Shown: positions 36,534 through 45,526, counted from the first letter of the stretch. The stretch is DNA of 64,000 nt from Amphritea opalescens (GCF_003957515.1 NZ_RQXW01000002.1:124001-188000), one strand, 5' to 3'. Translations and numbers: made by a program. The notes: a model not told the origin generated them from the sequence alone.

Positions 36534-36607
36534 ATTAATGTCTGCTGCTAGCTTATCCGATAGCCCAATGATATGGGCCAAAAATAACAATGCTTGAGGA
36601 CGTACAA

Positions 36608-37039
36608 ATGGATGATTTACACGGTTTCTATCTTGAAGATCTACAGGTTGGGCAGACCGCCAGTTATGCAAAAACGGTAACCGAGGCCGATGTGGTGTTG
36701 TTTGCGGGGGTATCAGGAGATGATAATCCCGTGCATATTAATGCGGAGTACGCCGCCCAGACGATGTTTGGTCAGCGAATCGTCCATGGTATGTTTAGTG
36801 CTGCATTGATCTCCGCCGTATTGGGCACTCGTATGCCAGGGCCGGGGGCTATCTATGTTGATCAGCAACTCACCTTTAAAGCACCGGTCCATATTGGTGA
36901 TACAGTGACAGCAACGGCCAAGGTGATAGAGATCAATGAGGCCCGTCGTCGCGTGGTGATGGAAACGGTCTGTACCGTGAAAGGTAAGGTGGTTGCTGAA
37001 GGTGTTGCTACTAATATGGTCGATCGTCGGCCGGTCTGA
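36608..37039 (+). CDS. MaoC-like (R)-specific enoyl-CoA hydratase
   Basis: Single hot-dog-fold hydratase of 143 residues (PhaJ type). The hydratase-2 motif is VSGDDNPVHINAEYA with catalytic Asp and His, followed by RIVHGMFSAALISAVLGT. The ATG at 36608 is 7 bp after GAGGA; the upstream in-frame start at 36590 is less likely. It could interconvert trans-2-enoyl-CoA and (R)-3-hydroxyacyl-CoA, linking fatty-acid oxidation to hydroxyalkanoate precursors together with the PhaB-like reductase. First of a rightward run with the hydrolase and the sensor kinase. Confidence 0.9.
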   Translation: MDDLHGFYLEDLQVGQTASYAKTVTEADVVLFAGVSGDDNPVHINAEYAAQTMFGQRIVHGMFSAALISAVLGTRMPGPGAIYVDQQLTFKAPVHIGDTVTATAKVIEINEARRRVVMETVCTVKGKVVAEGVATNMVDRRPV

Positions 37040-37050
37040 ATAGGAAATAG

Positions 37051-37599
37051 ATGATGTTGATTAACAAAGAGAAGTGCGCGCTATTGGTTATAGATGTGCA
37101 GGCAAGATTATTGCCCGGTGTGCATGAGAGTGAAGCGTTGGTAAAAAACTGTCGTTGGCTGATGGAGTTAGCGAAGTTGGTCGGGGTGCCGATGCTGGGG
37201 ACCGAACAATATCCACAGGGTGTGGGTCCAACAGCCGAGGAATTGAAAACACTGCTGCCTGCTGAGGATTTTATCGGCAAGACCTTTTTCTCCTGTGTGG
37301 ATTCGCCGGAGTGTAACGCACGGCTCGAAGCGATGGATTGCGAAACCTTCGTTCTCTGTGGGATGGAAGCCCATGCCTGCGTGATGCAGAGTGCTTTGCG
37401 TCTGCGGGAACAAGGCAAAACCGTGTATGTGGTGGCTGATGCCATCTCTGCCCGTAACCCTGTGGATACGGAATATGCGATTGCGCGGATGCGTGATGAA
37501 GGCGTTAAGATAGTCACGCGGGAGATGGTCGGTTTCGAATGGATGAGACGTTCGGATGTGCCTGAATTCAAAGACTTCAGCATGAAGTTTTTGCGTTAA
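37051..37599 (+). CDS. Isochorismatase-family cysteine hydrolase
   Basis: Protein of 182 residues with the catalytic triad pattern: Asp in LLVIDVQARLL, Lys in FIGKTFFSC and nucleophilic Cys in LCGMEAHACVMQ. The fold matches YcaC-like hydrolases rather than true isochorismatases. Start at ATG 37051 or 37054, both close to AGGAA. It ends in TAATG, overlapping the sensor kinase start by one base, so it is cotranscribed with it. Substrate unknown; amide or imide hydrolysis is usual for relatives. Confidence 0.88.
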   Translation: MMLINKEKCALLVIDVQARLLPGVHESEALVKNCRWLMELAKLVGVPMLGTEQYPQGVGPTAEELKTLLPAEDFIGKTFFSCVDSPECNARLEAMDCETFVLCGMEAHACVMQSALRLREQGKTVYVVADAISARNPVDTEYAIARMRDEGVKIVTREMVGFEWMRRSDVPEFKDFSMKFLR

Positions 37600-39086
37600 T
37601 GCAGCCTGCTGACGTTGAGCGTAATAGACTGTTAGCTGAGATGGCTGAACAGTCTACCGACATGATCTCTCGACATGCCCCAGACGATTGGCGCTTTATT
37701 GATGCCTCACCGGCGGTGACGCATCTGCTGGGCTATCGTGTTGATGAGATTGTCGGTATGTCAGCTTATGAGTTGTACCATCCCGACGATGTCGAAGATT
37801 TTAAACGGCGCTCGCCGAGTGTGAGTTATGAGCGGGGTTTATATACCCATACTTACCGGTTTCGCTGTAAAGATGGCCATTATACCTGGCTGGAGAGTAC
37901 AAGCCGCTCGATTCGAGATCCAGTGACCGATGAGTTGAAAGAGATTCTGGTTGTGTCGCGGGATGTGAGCCAGCGTATCAACGCAGAGCAGGCTAATCGG
38001 CGGCTCGCGAGTGTGTTGGAGCATAGCAGTGACCTGGTGGCCTTTGTGACACCGGACCACCGTGTTAGCCAACTCAATGAAGCGGCGAGAAAAGCGCTGG
38101 GGTTGGATGTGAGCGGTCATGAGCCACTCCTGCTGAATCGTTTGTTTACGGCCGACAGTTACGCCCTATTACAGCAGCAAGCCCTGCCTGAAGCCTATGA
38201 GCGAGGCAGTTGGCATGGCGAAGCTGAGATGTGTGATCGCCTGAATCAACGGGTTATTCCGGTGATGTTGGAAGTGTTAGCGCATCGTACGCTGGATAAC
38301 CAGTTGGAGTACTTTTCGACCGTTGCCCGAGATATGACCGCTATCAAGCAGGCCGAAGCGAAACAGCTGCAATACCAGCAGGAGATCGACCATGCGGCGC
38401 GGTTGATTACCATGGGGGAGATGGCAACGGGCCTAGCCCATGAGATCAATCAACCGTTGACGGCGGTGGTCAATTACGTACGGGGTATTCAGCGGCGTTT
38501 AGCAACGGATCGTGATGCGGCGTTGAATGATATCGACCAGCCATTGGCGCGGATTGGTGATACAGCATTAAGAGCCGGCGAGATTGTCCGCCGGATGATG
38601 GATTTTACCCGCAAAAGTCAGCCGAAACGCGAGCTGTTATCCCTCAATACGCTGGTGAACGATCTGATCGGTTTTTGTGTCAGTGCGGCTAAACGGCATA
38701 ATGTGGTGATAGAAAACCGTTTGCCGGACAATATCGCAGAAGTCTACGCCGACCGGATTCAGCTCGAACAGATACTCCTGAATTTGTTGCTGAACGGGAT
38801 AGAAGCCTGCCATCGTGAAGAGGATCAAACGCCACTGAAGGTGTGGTTGGAGGCTTCAATGGATAAAAGCGGGCAGGTGATTATCTCGGTGCTGGATCAA
38901 GGCCCCGGTTTGCCGAGTGATTCTGAGCGGTTGTTTGAACAGTTTTTCACCACTAAGCCTAAGGGGTTGGGCATGGGGCTGGCCATCAGTCGTACTTTGA
39001 TTGAGCGGCATGGCGGTCAATTGCTGGCGGAAAACCGCGTCTCGGGTGGCGCGAAGTTTAGTTTCATGTTGCCCACTGCCGTCTAA
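37599..39086 (+). CDS. Cytosolic PAS sensor histidine kinase, FixL-like
   Basis: Protein of 495 residues without membrane helices: PAS-1 (about 15-128, with FIDASPAVTHLLGYRVDEIVG, HPDDVEDF and a PAC segment), PAS-2 (about 135-255), then HisKA with H281 in GLAHEINQPLTAVVNYVRG and HATPase (NLLLNGIEAC, VLDQGPGLP, GLGMGLAIS). The kinase core is of the FixL/DctB type. Neither PAS shows an obvious FixL haem ligand, so the signal is unclear. Translationally coupled to the hydrolase gene and followed 54 bp later by its FixJ-like partner. Confidence 0.92.
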   Translation: MQPADVERNRLLAEMAEQSTDMISRHAPDDWRFIDASPAVTHLLGYRVDEIVGMSAYELYHPDDVEDFKRRSPSVSYERGLYTHTYRFRCKDGHYTWLESTSRSIRDPVTDELKEILVVSRDVSQRINAEQANRRLASVLEHSSDLVAFVTPDHRVSQLNEAARKALGLDVSGHEPLLLNRLFTADSYALLQQQALPEAYERGSWHGEAEMCDRLNQRVIPVMLEVLAHRTLDNQLEYFSTVARDMTAIKQAEAKQLQYQQEIDHAARLITMGEMATGLAHEINQPLTAVVNYVRGIQRRLATDRDAALNDIDQPLARIGDTALRAGEIVRRMMDFTRKSQPKRELLSLNTLVNDLIGFCVSAAKRHNVVIENRLPDNIAEVYADRIQLEQILLNLLLNGIEACHREEDQTPLKVWLEASMDKSGQVIISVLDQGPGLPSDSERLFEQFFTTKPKGLGMGLAISRTLIERHGGQLLAENRVSGGAKFSFMLPTAV

Positions 39087-39140
39087 GGTGACGACAGAGT
39101 AGAATTGGAAACTCAGTAATCAACAGATGATAAGAGTGTC

Positions 39141-39782
39141 ATGGCTGAACAAACAGTATACGTTGTAGATGATGATAGGGATGTGCGTGAATCCTTGCAG
39201 TGGCTGCTTGAATCGGTCGGCCTTCATGTTGTTACGTTCGATCATGCCCAAGCGTTTTTGGATAATTTTGTGCCGGGCAGCAGTGGTTGTATTTTAATGG
39301 ATGTGCGGATGCCGGGCTTAAGCGGTATCAGCGCGCAGCAAAAACTGTCTAAATATCATGTCGATATCCCGCTGATTATGATCTCTGGCCATGGCAGTGT
39401 GGATATGGCGGTAACGGCGATGACCCAAGGAGCCCGCACCTTTATCGAGAAGCCGTTTAATGATCAACTGTTGCTTGATCATGTGCAGCAGGCGTTGGCA
39501 CAGGATTTGGCCCAGCGGGAGAGACTGCAGCAACGGCTGGCGGTGGAACAGCGCTATGCGGGGCTCACCAAACGGGAACGTCAGGTTTTTCAACAGGTCG
39601 CCCAAGGGCTGGCGAATCAGGATATTGCTGACGCATTGGGGATTAGCCGCAAAACCGTTGAAGGGCATCGTGCAAATCTGATGAACAAGATGGCCGCTCA
39701 GTCACTATCGGAATTGATTCAGATGGCCATTAGCCTAGATCTGATGACGGCTTATAAAGGTCATCAGGCCGGTATAGAGTGA
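39141..39782 (+). CDS. FixJ-like response regulator (LuxR HTH)
   Basis: Protein of 213 residues: receiver domain with D10/D11, phospho-acceptor D54 (LMDVRMPGLSG), S/T in ISGHGSVDMA and K104 (IEKPFND), then a LuxR-type HTH (LTKRERQVFQQVAQGLANQDI, LGISRKTVEGHRANLM). This is the FixJ/TodT architecture. Partner of the preceding kinase. Likely targets include the divergent MCD/MaoC promoter just upstream; that is inference from proximity. Confidence 0.93.
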   Translation: MAEQTVYVVDDDRDVRESLQWLLESVGLHVVTFDHAQAFLDNFVPGSSGCILMDVRMPGLSGISAQQKLSKYHVDIPLIMISGHGSVDMAVTAMTQGARTFIEKPFNDQLLLDHVQQALAQDLAQRERLQQRLAVEQRYAGLTKRERQVFQQVAQGLANQDIADALGISRKTVEGHRANLMNKMAAQSLSELIQMAISLDLMTAYKGHQAGIE

Positions 39783-39820
39783 AAAGCTGCGTGCTAATAG
39801 CTGTGTACTCAGGCTGACGC

Positions 39821-40681
39821 TTAGGTGATCGGCCCATTAGTTGAGTTATTCGTTTGCGCATATTCCCAGCTATGGATCGCCTGCTTTCTTTCCGCCCCCC
39901 AACGATAGTGACCACTGTCACCGCTTTCTCGGATCACGCGATGGCAGGGGATGATATAACCGATGTTATTCGCGCCGACAGCGCTACCCACCGCTCGCTG
40001 GGCTTTTGCCGAGCCGGTCGCCGCGGCGACTTGTGAGTATGAGTAAAACTGCCCCGATTGAGTGTTTAACAGAGCCTCCCACACTTTTATCTGAAAGTTT
40101 GTGCCCCGCAGTAGTAGATGCAGCTTGCCCGGTTTAGGGGTGGCTGGGAATACCCTCTCTAAGAGTTCTGTCGCACCGTCATCATCGGCGATGGTGATCG
40201 CCTGTGGCCACTGGCTAAACAGCTCCGCGTGCCGCTCGATCGAGTCATTATCCAGAAACGCCAGATAGCATAGGCCCCGATGGGTCCAACCAACTAAGGC
40301 TAAGCCAAAGGGTGAAGCGGCAACGCCATAATAGAGCTCTACGCCCGCTCCCCCTGCTTTAATTTCGCCCGGAGTCATGGCGGTGCAACTGATCATCAGG
40401 TCGTGTAGCCGGCTTCCTCCGGATAATCCCGCGTCATGTGCTGCCGTGAGGCTATTCGCCGAGTGTTTCAGCGATTGCAGTGCATGTTCTTTCGTCAGGT
40501 ATTGTAGAAAGCGTTTCGGCGATATACCCGCCCAAGCATTGAATACCCGTTGTAGGTGGTGTTCGCTGAGGCCTGTAGCCGCGGCCACCTCAGCCAATTC
40601 TGGCTGATGTTTGGCATGTTGGCGAATATAACGAATCGCCGCAGCAATGGTTTCATAGGTTTGCGCTGGGTTATCAGCCAT
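39821..40681 (-). CDS. AraC-HTH / O6-methylguanine-DNA methyltransferase fusion (Ada-like, lacks N-terminal zinc domain)
   Basis: Protein of about 286 residues: AraC-type HTH (about 15-105, LAEVAAATGLSEHHLQRVFN and a second helix pair), a ribonuclease-like domain, then the alkyltransferase with the active-site motif PCHRV (Cys about 246) inside GYIIPCHRVI. The N-terminal Ada zinc domain that repairs methylphosphotriesters is absent, so methylation sensing by that route is not possible. I prefer ATG 40681 over TTG 40684. It overlaps the end of a truncated EamA gene by 8 bases. Confidence 0.9.
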   Translation of the reverse strand: MADNPAQTYETIAAAIRYIRQHAKHQPELAEVAAATGLSEHHLQRVFNAWAGISPKRFLQYLTKEHALQSLKHSANSLTAAHDAGLSGGSRLHDLMISCTAMTPGEIKAGGAGVELYYGVAASPFGLALVGWTHRGLCYLAFLDNDSIERHAELFSQWPQAITIADDDGATELLERVFPATPKPGKLHLLLRGTNFQIKVWEALLNTQSGQFYSYSQVAAATGSAKAQRAVGSAVGANNIGYIIPCHRVIRESGDSGHYRWGAERKQAIHSWEYAQTNNSTNGPIT

Positions 40682-40874
40682 CAATGGTTCGCCTCTTACA
40701 TAGGAGTATTAGCGGATTGCAGTAGATTATCAATGCTGCAACCGTTAACAGGATCAGTGCGCCGGTATGCCAACCGATCTGTTGATCTAAAAACAGATGA
40801 CCCCAAAGTACACCGAATACCGGCACAAGCAAAATAACGGTCAGCGCGGCTAATACGCGGCGTTGGAAAGGCTG
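40674..40874 (-). pseudogene. C-terminal remnant of an EamA-family transporter
   Basis: A 66-codon open stretch reads as the last two helices of an EamA/DMT transporter: RRVLAALTVILLVPVFGVLW, GHLFLDQQIGWHTGALILL, then a final hydrophobic helix and a basic tail, ending in TGA. There is no start codon or N-terminal part; the frame is closed by a stop at 40875-40877. The TGA overlaps the Ada-like start by 8 bases, suggesting that the intact ancestor was translationally coupled to it. Confidence 0.62.
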
Positions 40875-41057
40875 TTAACCGGCATGGGGCTTATCCATTG
40901 GGGCCTCTGATATCGATGACGGCCTTGGTTTTTACGCTTGGAGGTACTGCACTCGCACCACAAATATGAAGTTGAAGGCCTAGTGTCGATGATTTTTTCG
41001 TGGAAGGCTACCCGATTCTTGTGATCAAAGGGTTGCAGGGAGCCCCTTAAAAAGAGG
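40875..41057. other. Unassigned sequence between the EamA remnant and hemW
   Basis: About 180 bp with no intact gene, terminator or promoter that I can support. Short open stretches occur on both strands but are broken by stops. It probably holds the junction of whatever event removed the 5' part of the EamA gene. Neither insertion-sequence ends nor flanking direct repeats are evident. Confidence 0.5.
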
Positions 41058-42200
41058 CTATTCGTCGAGAAATAAGGTGAGCAGGTCGTTCAGGAAGAGT
41101 CGCCCTTGGGGTGAAGGGGCCAGCCGGTTAACGTCCTTCAGTAATAGGCCTTGATCGCGTGCCTGTTGCAGTAGTGGCTCGATACTCGTCAGGGCTAAGC
41201 CGGTGTACTGACTGAATAATTTTGCCTCGACACCCTCCGTGAGTCGCAGGGCGTTCATCATAAACTCGAAGGGGCGTTCCTGCAGACTGATATCCTGCTC
41301 GCCCGATATGGGGTTGAGCGCATTCATATAGGCTTTAGGTTGGCGTTGTTTCCAACGTCGGCTGATGCGGTTTTGTGCCGGCCAGCTTACTTTGCCGTGC
41401 GCCCCCGCGCCAATGCCGAGGTAGTCACCAAATTGCCAATAGTTAAGGTTATGGCGTGATTGACGGCCCGGTTGGCTGTAAGCGGAGATCTCGTATTGAT
41501 GGTAGCCGTGTTGCTGCAGCAGTGCTTGGCCCTGTTCCTGTATCGCCCAGAGAGCTTCATCTTCGGGCAGGTTAGGGGGCTTGCTGAAAAATTCGGTATT
41601 GGGCTCGATGGTCAACTGATACCAAGAGAGATGGGTTGGTTGTAGATCGATGGCTTGCTGTAGATCGGCCAGTGCCGCTTGGGGTGTTTGCTCTGGCAAT
41701 CCATGCATCAGGTCGAGGTTGAAATTATCAAAGCCTATCTCCCGCGCCTTACTGGCCGCATGGATGGCGTCTTGGCCGTTATGTATCCGCCCAAGCTGTT
41801 GTAATCGCGCGCTATCGAAACTCTGCACGCCGATGGATAAACGGTTGACCCCGGCGGCACGAAAGCCGGCGAAACGCTCCTGCTCGAAAGTGCCGGGGTT
41901 CGCTTCCATGGTGATTTCAGCGTTGGCTGATAGCGGTGTGCGATCGGTAATGCCGGTGAGTATCTGTTGAATCCCCGCGGCATCAAACAGGCTGGGGGTG
42001 CCACCGCCGATGAAAATCGTCTCGATCTCGCGCCCTTGTACACCGGGCAGTTCCTGTTCTAAATCCCGCAGCAGTGCATCGATATAGCGCTGTTGCGGAA
42101 TCTCACCGGTCACCGCATGGGAGTTAAAGTCGCAATAGGGGCACTTACGCACGCACCAAGGAATATGGATATAGAGCGATAGCGGTGGCAGGCTGAGCAT
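41058..42200 (-). CDS. hemW: Radical SAM protein HemW (coproporphyrinogen-oxidase-like haem chaperone)
   Basis: Protein of 380 residues with the radical-SAM motif YIHIPWCVRKCPYCDF (CxxxCxxC near residue 16), IFIGGGTPSLFD, MEANPGTFE, RLSIGVQSFD and a C-terminal HemN-like domain (FEFMMNALRL). HemW lacks oxidase activity in characterised relatives and is thought to deliver haem. It lies 1 bp after rdgB on the same strand, as in Pseudomonas and E. coli. Confidence 0.95.
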   Translation of the reverse strand: MLSLPPLSLYIHIPWCVRKCPYCDFNSHAVTGEIPQQRYIDALLRDLEQELPGVQGREIETIFIGGGTPSLFDAAGIQQILTGITDRTPLSANAEITMEANPGTFEQERFAGFRAAGVNRLSIGVQSFDSARLQQLGRIHNGQDAIHAASKAREIGFDNFNLDLMHGLPEQTPQAALADLQQAIDLQPTHLSWYQLTIEPNTEFFSKPPNLPEDEALWAIQEQGQALLQQHGYHQYEISAYSQPGRQSRHNLNYWQFGDYLGIGAGAHGKVSWPAQNRISRRWKQRQPKAYMNALNPISGEQDISLQERPFEFMMNALRLTEGVEAKLFSQYTGLALTSIEPLLQQARDQGLLLKDVNRLAPSPQGRLFLNDLLTLFLDE

Positions 42201-42201
42201 C

Positions 42202-42801
42202 TTAGAGGTAGGCCGGAATCATTTTGAGCAGTTGCTGTACGGCTTGACCCCGGTGACTAATCTTATTTTTTTGCTCGGCGGGTAGCTGAGCGGACGCAAT
42301 ATCCAACCCTGGGACGAGAAAGAGCGGGTCATAACCAAAGCCGTGATCGCCCTGAGGGAGCGGTAGAATCTTACCTTCCCAGCTGCCTTGGCAGATCAGT
42401 GGCGTAGGATCGGCGGCATGGCGCATAAAGACTAAGAGACAACGGAACCGAGCGCTACGCTCTTCCGGTGACGTACCCGCCAGCATGTCGAGCAGTTTTT
42501 GGTTGTTGTCGGCATCGGTTGCATCGGGGCCGGCAAAACGGGCCGAGTAGATCCCCGGCGCACCGTTGAGAGCGTCCACTTCTAAGCCTGAATCGTCTGC
42601 CAATGCCGGTAGTCCGGTGAGCTGACAGGCGTGGCGGGCTTTGATAATTGCATTCTCAACAAAGCTAAGGCCGGTTTCGTCTGCATCCGGCACATTGAAC
42701 TGCGATTGCGGCAGCACTTCCACCCCCAAATCAGCCAACACCATATTAAACTCTTTCAGTTTACCCTGATTGCCACTGGCAAGAACGATTTGACGAGACA
42801 T
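42202..42801 (-). CDS. rdgB: XTP/dITP pyrophosphatase (non-canonical purine NTPase)
   Basis: Protein of 199 residues hydrolysing ITP, dITP and XTP to keep deaminated purines out of nucleic acids. Ham1/RdgB motifs: LASGNQGKLKEF at the N-terminus, ENAIIKARHACQLTGLPALADDSGLEVDAL, PGIYSARFAG, GFGYDPLFLVPG and KNKISHRGQA. Full length. It is followed by hemW with a 1-bp gap, and preceded by the DUF4426 gene. Confidence 0.96.
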   Translation of the reverse strand: MSRQIVLASGNQGKLKEFNMVLADLGVEVLPQSQFNVPDADETGLSFVENAIIKARHACQLTGLPALADDSGLEVDALNGAPGIYSARFAGPDATDADNNQKLLDMLAGTSPEERSARFRCLLVFMRHAADPTPLICQGSWEGKILPLPQGDHGFGYDPLFLVPGLDIASAQLPAEQKNKISHRGQAVQQLLKMIPAYL

Positions 42802-42834
42802 TAAGAAGCCTTCTTTTTAGGACGTTTAAAGGGG

Positions 42835-43317
42835 TTAATCGATATAGAAGCGTTGTTCGAACTTAATCGTATAGGCCGGCATATTGGGATCGGGCTGCAC
42901 CTGAAGATCAAATCGCAGTACCTGATCGTCGGTAAAACCAAATTCACCGATATAGTAGAGCGCGCCGGTTTCTTTAATAGGCTTAAAGGTGAGGGTTTGC
43001 TTTTGTGCAATCAGGTTAGTCACATCCCCGGAGATAAGTGCAGACACAGGCTTGGTGCTGCCATCCGCCTGTTTTTGCAGTACCGAAATATTCAACATGC
43101 CTTTGGTCTTGCCCCGTTGTAGGCCATATGAGGCCGCAACGTCGGGTTGAATAAAGCTACTATTAAAGGCGTTGTAATGAATCATATAGTCACCCTGGGT
43201 GACCATCTGCTCGGCACTGGCGGTGGCGCTGACCGTGGCGCTTAATAGGGCCGCCACCATCACCAATGTCGCTGATAGTTTGCTAAAAAATCCGTGGGTT
43301 ACGCTGAGTGCTTGCAT
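42835..43317 (-). CDS. Periplasmic DUF4426 protein
   Basis: Protein of 160 residues with a long N-terminal signal peptide (cleavage near ATASA-EQ, about residue 35) and a beta-rich mature domain (GDYMIHYNAFNSSFIQPDVA, GMLNISVL, YYIGEFGFTDDQVLRFDLQV). The DUF4426 gene recurs between rdgB and metW in Pseudomonas-like genomes, as here. Function unknown. There is no membrane anchor beyond the signal. Confidence 0.9.
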   Translation of the reverse strand: MQALSVTHGFFSKLSATLVMVAALLSATVSATASAEQMVTQGDYMIHYNAFNSSFIQPDVAASYGLQRGKTKGMLNISVLQKQADGSTKPVSALISGDVTNLIAQKQTLTFKPIKETGALYYIGEFGFTDDQVLRFDLQVQPDPNMPAYTIKFEQRFYID

Positions 43318-43328
43318 TGTCTTTCTCC

Positions 43329-43919
43329 CTAGCGGGTGATCCGGTAGATGGCCACTTCGCCTAGCATGTTAGGCCATAAGCGGATCGACCAGTGATGTTT
43401 ATGTTGGTTATCCACAACGGTGCGGTCAAGAATGTGAACATTTCGTTCGACGCACAGTTGTTCAAAATCTTTAAAGGTACAGAAATGAATATTGGGTGTG
43501 TTGTACCAAGTATAGGGCAGGAACTTTGATACCGGCATCTTTCCACGAAAGGCTAGGTATCCACGGGCGCGCCAGTGACCAAAATTGGGAAAGGTGACGA
43601 TGCACTCTTTACCGATTCTGAGCATCTCATCGACAATCTGATCCGGACGGGTCATGACCTGTAGTGCTTGGGTCATAATCACGGTATCGAAACTGTGATC
43701 ATCGATGCTGGCAAGGCCGTCATCGATATTGATCTCGATAACATTGACCCCTTTTTCGAGACAGGCGGTGATATTGTCGTGATCCACCTCGACCCCGTAA
43801 CCGGAGGTTTGCTTCTGCTGACGCAAAAAGGCTAACAGTTCACCATCGCCGCAACCGAGGTCGAGCACTTTACTGCCGGGTTTGACCCATTCCTGAATAA
43901 TCTCGAGATCAGCGCGCAT
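43329..43919 (-). CDS. metW: Methionine biosynthesis protein MetW
   Basis: Protein of 196 residues, methyltransferase-like, with the SAM-binding glycine motif VLDLGCGDGELLAFL, GVEVDHDNITACLEKGV, and MTQALQVMTRPDQIVDEML. MetW partners MetX and is needed for, or stimulates, homoserine acylation in several proteobacteria. It overlaps metX by one base (shared A of TAATG), consistent with a strict metX-metW operon. Confidence 0.95.
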   Translation of the reverse strand: MRADLEIIQEWVKPGSKVLDLGCGDGELLAFLRQQKQTSGYGVEVDHDNITACLEKGVNVIEINIDDGLASIDDHSFDTVIMTQALQVMTRPDQIVDEMLRIGKECIVTFPNFGHWRARGYLAFRGKMPVSKFLPYTWYNTPNIHFCTFKDFEQLCVERNVHILDRTVVDNQHKHHWSIRLWPNMLGEVAIYRITR

Positions 43920-45085
43920 TAGTGGTTCTCCTTAGCGGTGCTGGGAATATCATTGGCCACTTGTTTCATATAGGCGGCGTAAATATCCATATAACGTGGG
44001 GTTGGGATCAGGAAGGCATCATGTCCATGGTCTGAATCGACCTCGGCATAGCTGACCTGTCGTTCGGCCGCCACCAGCGCATCGACAATTTCACGGGATC
44101 GTTCCGGTGCGAAACGCCAGTCTGAGGTAAAGGCGATCAGCATAAATTTACATTGGGCGTTATGGACGGCTTCGGCTAGGTTATCGCCATAGTCGGCGGC
44201 CGGGTCGAAATAATCCAGCGCCTTGGTCATCAGCAGATAGGTGTTTGCATCGAAGGCGGTGGAGAAACGTTCACCCTGATAGTGCAGGTAGGATTCCACC
44301 TCAAACTGTGGATTGAAATCGTAACTGAGCTTGCCTTCTCGGAGTTCACGGCCGAATTTATCCCGCATACCATCATCGGATAGATAGGTAATGTGTCCGA
44401 GCATCCGCGCCAACATTAGGCCGGTTTTCGGAACCTTGCCGCTTTCGTAAAAATGGCCGTTATTAAAATCCGGATCACGGGTGATCGCCTGTCGCGCCAC
44501 CTCATTAAAGGCGATGTTTTGGGCGCTGAGTTTTGGTGCAGAGGCGATGATCAGAGCGTGGCGTAATCGCTGTGGATAGTCGATCGCCCATTGGAGCGCC
44601 TGCATGCCGCCGAGGCTGCCACCAACTACGGCAGCCCACTGCTGAATACCGAAATGATCGGCTAACCGAGCCTGACTCTCAACCCAATCCGAGACGGTCA
44701 TAATAGGGAAGTCGGGGCCGAAGGGTTTGCCGGTGTCCGGATTGATGCTTTGTGGGCCGGTCGAACCATGGCAGCCGCCTAGATTATTCAGGCCGATAAC
44801 AAAGAAGGTATTGGTATCGATCGGCTTGCCAGGCCCGATGGCGGAATCCCACCAGCCGGGCTTGGTTTCATCGGCACTGTTATAACCGGCTAAGTGTTGG
44901 TTACCGGATAGTGCATGACAAACCAAAATCGCATTAGAAGCATCGGCATTGAGGGTGCCGTAGGTTTCGATGATCAGTTCATAGTGGTCGAGCTGTCGAC
45001 CACAGGCTAACGATAGGGGTTGATCAAAACGGATAGTCTGCGGTGTAACGATACCGACAGAATCTTGAGGATATGATTGAGGCAT
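43919..45085 (-). CDS. metX: Homoserine O-acyltransferase MetX
   Basis: Alpha/beta-hydrolase-fold acyltransferase of 388 residues that activates homoserine for methionine synthesis. The nucleophile is S157 in [12 protein letters not shown], the acid is in [11 protein letters not shown], and the catalytic His is in [19 protein letters not shown] supplies the oxyanion region. Members of the MetX-MetW type from Pseudomonas-like bacteria often use succinyl-CoA rather than acetyl-CoA, and sequence inspection alone does not settle that here. About 140 bp upstream lies yggU; no MetJ or SAM-riboswitch signal is evident. Confidence 0.94.
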   Translation of the reverse strand: MPQSYPQDSVGIVTPQTIRFDQPLSLACGRQLDHYELIIETYGTLNADASNAILVCHALSGNQHLAGYNSADETKPGWWDSAIGPGKPIDTNTFFVIGLNNLGGCHGSTGPQSINPDTGKPFGPDFPIMTVSDWVESQARLADHFGIQQWAAVVGGSLGGMQALQWAIDYPQRLRHALIIASAPKLSAQNIAFNEVARQAITRDPDFNNGHFYESGKVPKTGLMLARMLGHITYLSDDGMRDKFGRELREGKLSYDFNPQFEVESYLHYQGERFSTAFDANTYLLMTKALDYFDPAADYGDNLAEAVHNAQCKFMLIAFTSDWRFAPERSREIVDALVAAERQVSYAEVDSDHGHDAFLIPTPRYMDIYAAYMKQVANDIPSTAKENH

Positions 45086-45224
45086 AGTGTTCTCTTAGCG
45101 CAAATAACTCGAAAAAAGTGTGCTGACAGACCGAGTCGAGCTTCACATTTCGTACAGCAGTGCTTTGTTATCTAGAATCAGATAGCCTGCGGAGCGGTCG
45201 TTATGCAGAGATCTTGGTATCACT

Positions 45225-45518
45225 TCAATTGTGCTCAATCGTTAATTGTTCAGGAATTTTTTTCGGATGTTCAATCTTCACCCGCTTCTGCCGGCCCAAC
45301 TCACCCTTGAGGATGGTGACTGAACTTTTGGCCACGCCAAACTGCTTAGCGAGAAATTTTATCAGATGCGCATTGGCTTTGCCTTCTATTGGCGGTGCCG
45401 TGATCCGAATTTTAACACTATCGTCGTGCAGGCCCACAATAGCATCGCTGCTGGCCTTGGGTTGCAGGTGACAGCGAAGAATCAGGCTGTCATCCTGCCA
45501 AGTATAAAAGTCTGCCAT
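45225..45518 (-). CDS. yggU: DUF167 family protein YggU
   Basis: Protein of 97 residues with the DUF167 pattern [39 protein letters not shown] and [23 protein letters not shown]. Small cytosolic alpha/beta protein of unknown role, usually encoded after yggT. It is 8 bp after yggT and ends the leftward yggS-proC-yggT-yggU series. Confidence 0.93.
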   Translation of the reverse strand: MADFYTWQDDSLILRCHLQPKASSDAIVGLHDDSVKIRITAPPIEGKANAHLIKFLAKQFGVAKSSVTILKGELGRQKRVKIEHPKKIPEQLTIEHN

Positions 45519-45526
45519 GATCGATC

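Noticed and set aside
45086-45224. MetJ boxes or SAM riboswitch ahead of metX
   Set aside because: No AGACGTCT-like repeats or convincing helices were found in the 139-bp gap.
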